Origin: Podospora comata
Lineage: Eukaryota > Ascomycota > Sordariomycetes > Sordariales > Podosporaceae
DNA: 64,000 nt
Direction of reading: 5' to 3'
Assembly: GCA_017354895.1 (NCBI GenBank)
Contig: CP071496.1
Span: forward strand, 434,001-498,000
Numbering within the stretch: the first letter of the stretch is position 1; each line of letters starts with the position of its first letter. Shown in pieces: positions 1-10,500 of this stretch. The notes beneath the pieces were generated by a model. It had not been told where the DNA came from, searched no databases, and saw only the letters and a list, made by a program, of their open reading frames with translations. The position numbers were made by a program, and so were the translations under genes.

Positions 1-343
1 TGTTCCTGCTGGCTTGGGGAGAGTGCCAGTTAATTTCCTAGTTCACAAGCGGACGATACGGGTGATAGGTTCTTCCACTGGCGTCATCGTATCTGATTTC
101 CTGTGTTCTGAAATCGATTGGAAACAGATGGCATGGAGGTTTGTATAAAGAAATGCTGCTGGAAGCCATAATATTGGATGCAGACAAGAGTGGTGTAACA
201 CCATGAACTCAGGCGACTGAGAGAGATGCCCAGTCCCGCACCGATTATAGGTCGCGATCATCACAATCAACAGGAAAGTGAGGCTGCCTGCAAATTCTAG
301 GCCTGTCCAATTGATAACCAGAAGCCAGTTCGCCATGCAGCTA
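1..343. other. Left edge, no gene recognised
   Basis: No supported gene. An open frame on the minus strand (43-471) lacks any recognisable domain, has no splice context and runs into the repeat-like sequence at 344, so it is not called. Confidence 0.5.
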
Positions 344-400
344 CGACTTTTAAGAGAAATTCTAGGGGGTCCATTACAGTTTTTTCTAGGGGGCATTACC
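344..400 (+). repeat. Left half of an imperfect inverted repeat
   Basis: The 16-nt core at 354-369 reappears exactly in inverted orientation at 3100-3115. The flanks are also similar: a T-rich stretch followed by a second TTCTAGGG-type block. The two halves bracket the Fot1-type element at 618-2948. They may be the worn ends of an older repeat into which the Fot1 element jumped. No clean target duplication is visible. Confidence 0.4.
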
Positions 401-2183
401 GCCAATAGGGTTAGGGTTTTATATAGTCCCTCACTTGCCTTATAGATTATCAGCCACATTATCAACCACATTAACGCTCACACCCTTGTAATTGAGTCCT
501 TTGCGGAAGGCCTGGCAATTGAAGCCCTGGCAATTGAAGCTCTCTGTAAGATATTGTGAAGTTAGAGGCCTGGATCGGCGCGTGGGCATCGGGCATCAAC
601 ACCACGGCAGTACATTAACGTACTTTATAAGCGAGTCGGTCATATAAGTGGGTCGGTCACTTTTCGACCGCGACGCGTCCTCCTACACTCAACATCAACT
701 TTCTCTACAACCCAACATGCCTCCTACTTTAAATGAAGCCAGGATAGCCTTGGCCCTTGAAGCTATTCAAAACACTCCGAAATTAAGCCTCCGAGCCGCA
801 GCAAAGCTATATAATATACCATTCTCAACCCTCCGTGACCGACGCGCCGGCCGGCCTACACGACGCGATACCACGTCTAAATCAAAGAAGCTTACTTAAT
901 CCGAAAAGGATGCTATTATTTAATACATTATTGAGCTATATGCGCGAGCTTTTCCACTAAGATTATATAGTGTGGAAGATATAGCTAACTAACTATTATA
1001 CGTACGCAACGCGCCCCCTATCGGTAAGCTTTAGGCATATAACTTCGTTAAACGCTATCCATAGTTCCGTACGCGTTTTACGCGTAAATATAATTATTAG
1101 AGAGCTAAGTACGAAGATCTAAAGGTTATTACCGAGTAGTTTACGCTCGTACGGAATATTAAAGTTAAATATAGTATTATAAATAACGATATTTATAATT
1201 TCGACGAAACTAAATTTATAATAAATATTATTTTTATAAATATAATAATTATAATCTCGGACGGCTTTAATAAAATAAAATTAATTTAACTTAGTAACCG
1301 CGAATAAATAATAATAATTTAAGGAATTAATACCTTCGGTTAAACTATTTTTCTTTTTATTATTTTAATCGCGTAATACTATTTTATTAATTAATATATC
1401 GAATATAATTTACTATTTACTTAGCGTATTATAATTATTAAAAATAATTAAATTATTAATTTAGTAAACCTAAATTAAATTAAATATTTTAATTATTGTA
1501 TAATATTTTATATAAAAAATAAATATTAATTATTAATCTTTAATAATTATAAAAATTATTATTTAACCGAATTTAAATATTATTATTAATAAAATAATAT
1601 TATTATACTTTATATACCTTTATATTTCTTTTACCTTTTTCAATTACTTAATATAAGTTACTTTAGGCTATTAAAATAGGTATATAATCGTTAAATTAAA
1701 GACTTAATATATATATATATTAATTATATAAATAAACTTAAGTTCTTTTATACTTTTTACAAAACCTTTTTCGCTTTTATAATAAAGAAAAATATATAAA
1801 GTAGCTTTACGGGTATTAGCCTTATACCGTACGATCTAGAAAGGGTATTTTCTAAATTAAATATAAAGCTTTATACGCTAATACTTCTAAATTTATAGCC
1901 CAGCATTTTATAACCTTAGGTCTCTTAAATACTATATAACCCTTAAGAAACTAATTTATAATTAACGTTTATTAAAACTCGTATTATTAACTATTAAAAT
2001 AGCTTCCCGACTTTAATACTAACTACGATAAATTAATTTACTAAAAGTATAACGGCTATAATATACTAAGTAACTCTCCTTCGTATAAAGGTCTCGTCGC
2101 TCCGTAAAGCTAATAAAGTACTAAGTAAACGCCGGAAAACTAAAAAAATACGTATAAGGCTTAGAGGGTTACTTACTGTATAA

Positions 2184-2647
2184 TGTTACAACCCTGGTGT
2201 AGGACCGGTTGTGGGGCCACGGGAATAAGGGGCCAATCGGGAGAACGTATAGGGGAACCAATCACAGTGAAGGCAGAGTGATCAGTGTGATCAGGGCACT
2301 GAGCAGACTGAGCAGAGGTGATCAGTGTGATCAGGGCACTGAGCAGACTAAGCAGAGGTGATCAGTGTGATCAGGGCACTGAGCAGACTGAGCAAACTGA
2401 GTAGAGGTGATCAGTGGCCTTGGGAGACTGATCACGGCTTGGCACAAGGACTATATATACGGAGGAACTGGCTGGTGTAGATAGACAGTTCCGCAGTATG
2501 CAATACAAGTCACAATCGTTGGTATCTAGACCGTTGTGATCGAGACAAGCCATTGTTGTACACTATTCAGCTGTACCGAACCAGGATTGTTCAGAAGTGC
2601 CTTCAACCAGTATCCCTTTCAGAGGTTCTGGATAGGGGTTCGTCACA
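2184..2647 (+). mobile_element. Solo LTR of an LTR retrotransposon, inside the Fot1 element
   Basis: This 464-bp block begins TGTTAC and ends GTCACA (near-inverted ends, TG...CA). It is flanked by a perfect 5-bp duplication TATAA (2179-2183 and 2648-2652). It has normal base composition and plenty of CpA, in sharp contrast to the RIP-mutated DNA on either side, so it landed after the RIP episode. It contains an internal tandem repeat (2278-2412) and a TATATATA-type promoter box near 2452. No internal retrotransposon coding sequence is present. It is a fossil left by recombination between the two LTRs. The orientation is assigned from the TATA box and is not firm. Confidence 0.85.
2278..2412 (+). 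repeat. 40-bp tandem repeat inside the solo LTR
   Basis: There are three copies and a partial fourth of a 40-bp unit, each starting GTGATCAGTG and containing GGGCACTGAGCAGACT (unit starts 2278, 2318 and 2358). The third copy has an extra 9 bp. Such repeats in an LTR upstream of the TATA box are often enhancer-like; that role is inferred. Confidence 0.85.
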
Positions 2648-3065
2648 TATAAGAGGTATAGGATTTACTAGATTAAAAGGCCGTTAATGGGGAGGGAATG
2701 TAAGAAACGCAGCCGGATAGTAGTAATATAGGGGGGGCTCGTACGAAGGTTCGGTGCTGTGGTATGTGCGGTAAGCCTGGCCATAATGCCCGCACTTACT
2801 AGAAGGCTACAGAAGGGTCTAATTCAACTATTTCTAATATAATTATAGTTAGTTAATAGTTTCGTTGTATTATAATGGAGGATAGTATTCGAAGGGTAGT
2901 CAAAAGTGACCGGCCCACTTATATGACCGACTCACTTATAAAGTACGTTAACCACCATACTTCCAAATATAAATATACACTGTAATTTGTATGGTAAAAA
3001 AAACAGTGTAATATTGGCGATAATGGAAATAAACGGGTGTAATGGGAAAGGTGCGTTGTAGCAGA

Positions 3066-3129
3066 GGGGGTAATTTGTCCCTAGAAAAAGGGCAATGCCC
3101 CCCCTAGAATTTCTCACTTTTAAAGTCTC
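3066..3129 (-). repeat. Right half of the imperfect inverted repeat
   Basis: This is the inverted counterpart of 344-400, with the exact 16-nt core at 3100-3115 and looser similarity on both sides. Together with the left half it encloses about 2.7 kb, including the whole Fot1 element. Confidence 0.4.
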
Positions 3130-3657
3130 GTGCTCCCGCCATTACTTACAATCCGACTTTTCCTGGTGCTGGCCCATTCTCAAACTACACCCGATGTGTC
3201 CTGGGTTACCATGACTGGCGTTTCTGATCTGCTGGGGTCAAACCCCAAAAACTATAGCTTTCTTTTAGATGGTCCGGGAGACATAGAAACGATGACCGAA
3301 GTTGTCACCGATCTTGCAACCGACCGAAGTTTAACCCAGCACTTGAATGCCAAGTTTGGCGACGCTCTCTGCACCGCTATCATCAATCAAGTCCTGAAAT
3401 CAAGCCTCGCATGATCCGCAACCCTCCTGACCGAGAAAGGAATTTATCTCATCTACAAATGCTCGCCCGTCTTCCAAAAGCTCATCCACGGCATCGCCAA
3501 AGCTTCGTTAAACAAACCAATTTTCGGTGCCACAGCGGTCAAATATGTGTCGAGGATCTTCCGGAGCCATGCTATCGCGAATGCTGGCGTGTGGACGGTT
3601 CGAGAACATCTTCAGGGGTTCAAGGGCGTCCATGCTTTACCACATCAGCGATCATGA
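3130..3657 (+). pseudogene. Unrecognised ORF, interrupted once
   Basis: One frame stays open from 3130 to 3654 except for a TGA at 3412-3414. The second half reads as a coherent soluble protein (for example KYVSRIFRSHAIANAGVWTV) and the first half has an acidic stretch (DGPGDIETMTEVVTDLATD). The frame is the same on both sides of the stop, so this looks like a decayed gene of roughly 175 residues. No family is recognised. The region directly borders the transposon nest, and the lost codon is compatible with a C-to-T change. The start is uncertain because the 5' end merges with repeat sequence. Confidence 0.4.
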
Positions 3658-4232
3658 TAGTAATTGCTGTATTTGAAGTTCTCTACCGGACCAGGTAGCC
3701 GACCTTTCGAGTCTTCATGGCCAAAAGTATTTTGGCACGTTGTTACCCTCGGCTATTGTGACAAAACGCGACAGAACCAGTTAATGGTCCCCCTCGTCCG
3801 CACTCCCATCCTTCAGAGGTCCTGCTCCGACTTGATCAGGTAGACAAAATAGCGTTACCTGGCATTTTGTCAATTTGGAAGATTTGGAATAAGAGCTACA
3901 TCGCGTCGTGGTGGAGATGCGCGCATGTCGGCCCGCCACGCTATGACATCGTCACCCCATAAGTCCTTCGCATCGCTATAGTAACCGCGTCATTCAGGGG
4001 CTTCAGGGTTTGTCTAGCTACCCCTGAGCGGGAAGCCAGATCACATGATTTCACCAGCGAAATCAGCACAGTGTCCAGCTCAAGGTCAATAGTCTCATCT
4101 GAGCATATGAATAAGACCTCAACAATGATTTATAATTCTACTCGGGTAGCTACTTGCAATCGCTCCGACTTCCACCCATTCCCGCAAGTACCTGCTGAAT
4201 ATTTCAACTTTCCAGCGCAACGACATTCCATG
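3658..4232. other. Intergenic, nothing recognised
   Basis: Short open frames only; no domain, RNA gene or repeat could be supported here. Confidence 0.5.
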
Positions 4233-5133
4233 CTATTTCCTTCTGGTAGCTCCTAGAATAATTATTGCTTGGTGCTCTAAGAGATCCCTCGCGAACATCG
4301 GATACATTGAAACAAGCTTGTGTGTATGCGTTTCGCCCAACACAGCTCTTGGTGTCATGAAATGACATAATGTCTTACGCATCTTGCCACCCTCTTCCCT
4401 CCAGTCTGTGGACGTCACTGGCAGATTCCGATAGAAAAATTCGACCATGGCCCCAAAGTACATCTTTTCACACTCTGGCTGTGCGGCCAATTCAAAGGCA
4501 CTTTGAGTATACTGGCTCAGAGAGGCGATTTGATACCTGTGACCAAGGAGATTCATCTGTAGGTGAAACCACAACTCAGACTTGACCTTCAAAGTCTCTT
4601 CCAAATCGTTGAAATTCTTTGCAGCCGTTTTCCAGAGAGCGTGATCGATTCCCGTTTCAATATGCTGGGTCAGCGTGGTAAAAATTACCTCGTAGCGTGG
4701 CGTAGGCTGCCCGTCAAATATATGACGGAGCAGTCCTTGATATGTTCCACTGTAAAGCACCGCTACTATGGGTAACAACATCCAGGGCATATCGAGGTTA
4801 TGATTAAGCAGGATCATGTCGGAAACTCCCGAAGACTTCATCAGAGCAGTAAAAGTCAGTGACTGTGGAAATACAATCGCTCTATGAGCGAGCATGAACT
4901 TTGTCTCGCCGCAGAAGATCTTGAGATCAGGCAAATGTGCATAACACAGATTATCCCTGTGTGAGGAAATGGGTGAATACGGGTGGTGAAAGCGGTTCCC
5001 TCAACTCAGGAAGCAGGCGCCCAAGAGCGATTTGAAGTGACCCATCTTCTGGCATTATCTTTGGGCGCTTGGATGTGAGATCATCTGTGCAATGTCCTAC
5101 GGAGTATACACCATCGGCGCAGCCTCCTGCCAT
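4233..5133 (-). pseudogene. BTB/POZ-like protein, probably decayed
   Basis: The main frame (4934-4233) begins DLKIFCGETKFMLAHRAIVF and continues with an ILLNHN...VLYSGTYQ block. This follows the pattern of fungal BTB/POZ domains: a strand, a Cys-Gly turn, the HRAIV helix, then LYTGxY. The usual acidic helix between those blocks is mostly missing. Upstream, 5133-4951 encodes a possible N-terminus, also minus strand, with the SLQIALGRLL helix common before such domains. No plausible GT-AG intron of normal size joins the two parts, so the gene appears broken at its 5' end. The C-terminal half (about 150 residues) is a helical region typical of the family without named motifs. In intact family members BTB mediates dimerisation or Cullin-3 binding; no function is claimed here. 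Confidence 0.5.
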
Positions 5134-6403
5134 CGTGAAAGTCTCAGGCGCCAGATAGTTTGGAAACTACTGGATGGGAAGGCTTTAGTCGTCACACTGT
5201 TCTTGGATCTAACTGCACACTGATCAGGCCAGGTATAGTTCTATGTCTCTCATATATAAGAACAGGTTAGGATAGCTCAGTAATTGGTTGTGTCATCGGG
5301 CTGTGGGTATTTGGGGTTCAATCATGTTTGGCAAAGATGACACCAGACAACACGCAGCACACACCCATGCAGCAAATATGTATTGCTTGCCGCGCCACTG
5401 ATCAACCATCACACACTGAACATAACTTGTGAAACATGTCCCAACATGAAGGCTGAAGACTTGAGACAGTGGGAACGCATCTAGGTGGACATAAGTCAAT
5501 TCTCCCAGTAAACGGTATGGTTATCAAGCCTCCAGCTACCTACCTTTCATAGTAGAAGTACGAGGTGTATGTGTGTGAATAGAAATGGCCTGACCTTCCC
5601 GGTCCCTCACGACATTGGCACATTAACACATTAGCACATTAGCATATTGGCACATTAGTATGAAGGCGTAAGATTGAAATATCAATCTACCAGGTTCCTC
5701 TCAGTGATTACCTCATACTTAAACAGTCACAGTACTATGAAAAGACGCAACGGCAATAAAAGACAAGGAGACCCATTTGTAACACAACGGTGACAGGTGC
5801 ACTCGTACGCGTGACCACGTTTCTGTTGGCGAGAAGAGGAGCGCTCAAAGACCGTCCTCCAGCTGTAACACAGACCACAGCTTTTCAAGAATCCATTTTC
5901 TTGCTCCTTCACAATGGAAGGAAGAGTCTTTCTCGAACACTGAGTTCCATTCCTTCGGAGAATGGTCCCACGGAATCGCCGCCGGCCCTCTTTCTTTCCT
6001 GCGGGTGCGACCTCGGGAATATTTCGTTTCTTCCCCGTCCATGGCAGAACAGAGTCAGATCAACCCCGACCAATTCAGACAGTCACTGCACGGACTTTAA
6101 TCCCCACATACAGAGCTGTTATTCCCGTGCACCGCTACCCGTCAAGGCTTCATAGGTATCCAGTCTTCCCGAGCACCACAGCCTAACAATGTCATGGCTA
6201 GTCCCCGACCAGTTTCGGATGTCATCATAGTTAACTGTATCCAGCTACAACTTTGACCAATTGACTCCCTGCCACCATGGCTAACCCATGCTAGTACCCC
6301 GTAGTCTGGGGTTTACTAGCTTCCTGTGCCGCCAACAAGCACGCCGAAACGCTTGTCGAGCATTTACCCGGTTGTTTAGCCCTGCGTCGATCTACTATAT
6401 CTC
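5134..6403. other. Intergenic with a short degenerate repeat
   Basis: No supported gene. At 5614-5664 there are five or six loose copies of an about 9-11 bp unit containing CACATTAG. Several overlapping short ORFs (5727-6186) occupy different frames, with no conserved pattern. Confidence 0.5.
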
Positions 6404-6428
6404 GACTGTTTACGAGATAGTAGCGAGA

Positions 6429-6592
6429 CATCGAGCAAGCATCGTGATCCTTGTCTAACAAAAGTCGAGCCAACATCACAATGCGGTCTAGGAAAAGTCA
6501 AACCAACATCACGATATGATCCACAATAACGTCGAACCAACACCGCAATGCTGCTGATGAGACATTGAACCAACAGCACAATGCGAATATCC
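6429..6592 (+). repeat. 33-34 bp degenerate tandem repeat upstream of the secreted-peptide gene
   Basis: Four clear copies of a block close to GTCGAACCAACATCACAATG have their CCAAC cores at 6470, 6503, 6537 and 6570. A worn fifth copy lies near 6436. Spacing is 33, 34 and 33 bp. The array ends about 195 bp before the start codon of the small secreted protein. It could be promoter repeats or a decayed minisatellite. Confidence 0.7.
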
Positions 6593-6662
6593 TTACCCTG
6601 AAGACTTGGGAGCTTGGTGTTGCGGGAGTCTCTCGAGGCAACAGCAGGTTCAAGGAGAAAAG

Positions 6663-6669
6663 TATAAAA
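6663..6669 (+). promoter_or_regulatory. TATA box of the small secreted protein gene
   Basis: TATAAAA lies 117 bp upstream of the start codon and is followed by a pyrimidine-rich leader (CTCACTCAGTCCCTCATCAC), the usual arrangement for a strongly expressed fungal gene. Confidence 0.6.
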
Positions 6670-6785
6670 CGACCTCGATATCCTCACTCAGTCCCTCATC
6701 ACACATCTCACCCCAAACACTCTCGCATCCATCCAGCCTTACATTACTCTCTCGAACCAACTTCCTATCCTGCAACGTTTTCACC

Positions 6786-7175
6786 ATGAAGAACATCATC
6801 TTTGCCGGTCTCATCCTCTCCATGCCCCTGGCTGTAGTAGCAGGTACGTCCACACAACATCCTCAGCCTTGAGGTTAGACCTAGAGCCCGACTGACCCGA
6901 CGATAGAGCGATTCTGCGTCAAGATGCCATCCTTTCCCGGCATGGGCACAGTCCCCAAGGAGCTCTGCTTCGAGAGAGAGGAGCTCTTCAAGATTTGCCC
7001 CTACGACAACTGTGTCGACAGGTGCGTCGGCGGTGGCATGGCCGCCCCGTGCAACCCGATGGACCTCTGTGACCCTGGTTTGGGGTGCGCTTTGGGTGAG
7101 TTCCTCTTCGATTCTTGTCATTTGATGGGTAATTGGATGCTAATGGGAATAGGCTGTGCTGTTGCTTGCAGATAA
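6786..7175 (+). CDS. Small secreted cysteine-rich protein
   Basis: Three-exon model: 6786-6843, 6907-7095, 7153-7175 (89 residues). Both introns (63 and 57 nt) have GT-AG ends, keep the reading phase, and the second contains a CTAAT-type branch site. Residues 1-19 form a clear signal peptide (MKNIIFAGLILSMPLAVVA). The mature chain of about 70 residues has ten cysteines, including the motif CVDRC and a C-terminal CALGCAVACR, so five disulphides are possible. The protein is presumably exported. No known family is recognised. Size, secretion and cysteine content fit fungal effectors, antimicrobial peptides and small defensin-like toxins alike. A TATA box and a 33-bp repeat array lie upstream. 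The MACPF gene ends 330 bp downstream on the other strand. Confidence 0.8.
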
Positions 7176-7505
7176 GTGGCAACGCCACCTTGCTTTCAGG
7201 AGGCGGAATGTCAAGGAGATTGCTGTTATGTGTCTCAGCAAAGGCGGTGATGTCGTGATGTGGATGAGACACATGGATCGAGTTGATTGCGGTGAATTCC
7301 TACACAGGATGCCATATCTAGGTAGATGGTGGGAATGTGGGAATCGTGGTATATTGAACAGCGAAATTGTTGATAGATTGCATGTCTAGGTAAATATTTA
7401 GGTACTTCATAGACGAGCTTAACACTTTAGGTACCCCATGTCCCAGTATTGAGAGATCACAAACCAGGTTTCCATACCCCCAAATTTGTCCCCACGACAA
7501 TTATT

Positions 7506-10500
7506 TCACGGATTTGGTTTCGGCTGCTCGGTCTTGACTGTTGTCTGACTTGTCTGTAACAGCTGGTCCCGCATCTCCTTGTCGTTCTTCTTAATCGTGT
7601 CACCGTCCATCAACAGGATATCATCAATCTCATCTGTTCCATCAGAAGCTATAAGGAGGCCATTAGTTGTATGACCATCACACTTTATAGTCGGAGTCAA
7701 CTCACCAAGCAAGTCCATGGTAAAAGTTGCAATAGCAACTGAATGGTAATTGCCCTTCACTTTGATCCTCCGGGACTGCGAGTCTGCCTCTATCGCCTCG
7801 TCTGTCATGAGCAATGTGGACTTATCAAAGATGTTAGTCCTGTCGACAGGTTTTGCAAGCAAGAGCCTGTCGTTGGTCGCCTCGGGGTAATCGCGACGTC
7901 GGTACCCACGCTCATCGTCCACAAAGTCTCGGTATCCTCTGTTGTTGATAAAGTCGAAGGTCAAGCAGAAAGTGTCATTGTCGCCCAAAGGGTCGGTTGA
8001 GGGAAGGGCAGAAAGCGACTTTCCCGCGATTGGAGCCTTGCGGATTGTCCAAATCGGCTCATGGCCGGATGTCGAGATGCAGGGCACGAAGAAGTTGGCC
8101 GAAGTTCGGATGACTGCCAGGTAGCGCCTAACGCTAAGGTCGTGACTAGTTCTAATGGTTACTCTGGATCCATCACGTAGCTTTCCGGCTTGGTCAGTAT
8201 GCGTGTCACCCGTGACAAACAGCGACTGGACATCACTCACCAATCCTATGTTCTTGGGCGTGATGACCCAAACACCATCTCGAGCACCCCATGTAGCCCT
8301 ATCGTAGGAGCTGATCCTTGGTCCCTGGAACCTGAAGAGTTGTTAGTGGGCACTGAACATGCTCGCAAAAAGGTTTTCTCACAAGGGAGGGTCCATATGA
8401 TTGCCATTAACAGTGATGGAGATTGGCTTATCAACCTGATGAACGAGATACTCTGGTCTGTTACTCGCGCTCTTTTCTCTGAATCGAATTTGAGCAAGGA
8501 GCTGCATTGACCGAGGTATCTCGATATACTCGGTTAGGAGACTGGGGGTCGTAATTGCAAACCACTCGGAAGCACTTTCAAACTTGGGTGTCGAGGAAAT
8601 TGTTTCCACCATGGGTTGCAGATCAGATCTCTGACAGTGTGGTCAGTACATAATTCTACAACACTGGCAAGTCTTGCGATCGAGTTACTTACCTCAATAA
8701 CCCTCCAGTTCAGGTGGTCCTCAACACTAGGGCACCAGTGTTGAGGACTGTTCAAAATGGTCAACCCATCGGTACTGATGTGGGCGCGGGATGGGTAATC
8801 TTACACTGCTGCCAGGATGGTGTTGCCGCCAATAGCCTCGAACACAACTCGGTCATTGACGCCTCTTTTCCCCTGTAGATCACTCTCGTCTTGCCCGTTC
8901 GTTTTCTCATGTTTGACTTCTACCCCAGCGTTAATTGGCTATATTAAAAGTGAAACCGTCAGCGACGTCATAATACACGCATCTGGGCTGCTTCGTGGCA
9001 CTCACCGTAGTGATGGAAAGCCCAATCGCAGTTTTGAACGCTTCTTTAGTCTTTTCCTCTTCGGTAGTCTCCTTCGCTTCGATGACCCTGGTGGATACTA
9101 GCATGCCACCTAACGTAACCTCTTACGCAAAGAACTGGCCTAGGATCACGGTGGCAGGCAAAGACATTGATATTAAACCGAATGGTTGCCTTACCGAATC
9201 GCTTGTAAAAGTGGCGGACGTCCATCGCCTCCTTTCCGGTTTGGATTTTCTTCAGTTCAATGGCCATCTCTTCCGTCGGCTCAAGATCCTCAGGCTTGAG
9301 CATCAAGGTGACTCGTGGGATCTCAAAATCTTGTCAGCGGCGGGACAGATCAATAAAGCTCAAAAACAACTTACCATATATTGTCCAATCATCTTGCTCG
9401 TGAAAACCTTTTGCTCATCCTTATGGCCCTTCTGAGACTCCGATGACATGCCTCCAGATACCCCGACACCGACTCCACCATAACCCCCAGAAACTGTTGC
9501 CTCGGTTGAGGACTTCTCGAAGCTGTTACGCACAAATGAATGTCGTGTTTCATCCTCAACTGTGACAATGTCGATCTTGGTTCCATCGTTCACTCTGTAG
9601 GTGGGAATGGCATTTGGCTTGTCGAAGCCTGCTTGCTTGTCATCTGAGGAGTTGGATTGATCGCCCGCCGCGGTGATCGCATTGGTTCCTGCTTTGGGAG
9701 ATGGTTGTTGTATCCATCTTTGCTTGTTGATTCTGCCTTGGTACTAGGTGAGTCCTTGGTTGGACTTGTGGTCGGTGACCTCTTACTGGTCTTCAGCGGT
9801 GATACCTATTTGGTCAGTGATACTGCTCCACAATTGTGCCCTCAAGAACAATTCCCTTGTACATACCCCCAATATGTTGAGATTCTTGCGCAAAGTGAAG
9901 GCTAGGGAAATGTCAGCATGCGTGGCATAAGCTGCAAGAGCATGAAACGTACCCGGCCTTGCGGCCATCTTAATCTGGTTGGTGTACTCGTCGACATACC
10001 ATCCATTCATTACATGGCAGTTCTGCATGATCAGACTCCATTCATGTTCGTCAAGCTTGGAAGGCACGCTATTGATTCTTGGTCAGATACAGGACAACTT
10101 TCAGTTCGGTTGGTGGGAAATAGTAGACCAAGCTTACCTTAAAGGTTTGGTACCCATGATGTTTTCCTTACCAAAAGCCTCAAGGGTAGCATTGTTGAGG
10201 TTTAACTTGGTCCTGTCGATGTAGTCTACCGTGCCGGGAGTGATGAGTGGTACCAGTACCTGACTGATGTGTTAGAATGAGCTTCAAATAAGTAGGTAAG
10301 TTTTGGGCTCAGCTCACATATTCGGATTTTAGCTTTGAGCTGGTATTCTTGACTGCCTCCTTCGCTTTGTCCCCGCCAGTCCAGCGGCTCTCCAGCTCCT
10401 TGAACCGAAGACTAATTGATGGAACAGAGTTCTCGAAGGGGCTGGTTTCGTCCTTGAAACTATTCTTAGCCAGTTGGTTCGTGTAGGGAAGGTGCGGGAT

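Larger units (their letters stand above)
717..2841 (+). pseudogene. Fot1/pogo transposase remnant
   Basis: The frame opens at 717 in a clean Kozak-like context and runs 61 codons to 899. This part reads as the Psq-type helix-turn-helix of pogo transposases (LSLRAAAKLYNIPFSTLRDR). Downstream the DNA is RIP-degraded and full of stops, but an N-F-D-E-T-K-F stretch near 1198-1218 matches the first catalytic Asp block (usually NFDETGF) of the DDE_1 superfamily. Past the solo LTR, 2755-2796 reads as a zinc-knuckle-like tail, CCGMCGKPGHNARTY, where the last position is normally Cys. Fungal pogo transposases often end with this motif. Plain DNA transposon, inactive. Confidence 0.85.
618..2948 (+). 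mobile_element. Fot1/pogo-type DNA transposon, RIP-mutated, carrying a solo LTR
   Basis: The ends are terminal inverted repeats of about 47 bp (618-664 and 2902-2948) that differ at only a few positions. Each is flanked by TA (616-617 and 2949-2950), the target duplication of the Tc1/mariner-pogo superfamily. The length of 2331 bp falls to about 1.86 kb without the inserted solo LTR and its duplication, a normal size for Fot1. The interior from about 900 to 2690, outside the LTR, is very AT-rich. It has almost no CpA or TpG but keeps many CpG, which is the mark of repeat-induced point mutation. The first 280 bp and last 250 bp are spared. The element cannot encode a transposase now. Confidence 0.9.

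Noticed and set aside
400-425. AGGGTTAGGG telomere-like sequence
   Set aside because: Only about one and a half units, embedded in repeat-like DNA; not evidence for a chromosome end or interstitial telomere.
43-471. 142-codon minus-strand frame at the left edge
   Set aside because: Overlaps the inverted-repeat half at 344-400, lacks any motif, and composition is not gene-like.
5266-5330. tRNA-like A box (TAGCTCAGT) and B box (GGTTCAATC) at nearly correct spacing
   Set aside because: Neither the acceptor, D nor T stems pair and no terminator is present. It is probably chance or a very old relic; not called as tRNA or SINE.
8190-8510. Plus-strand frames inside the MACPF gene (for example 106 codons)
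   Set aside because: They are shadows of minus-strand exons whose phases all agree across 17 introns.
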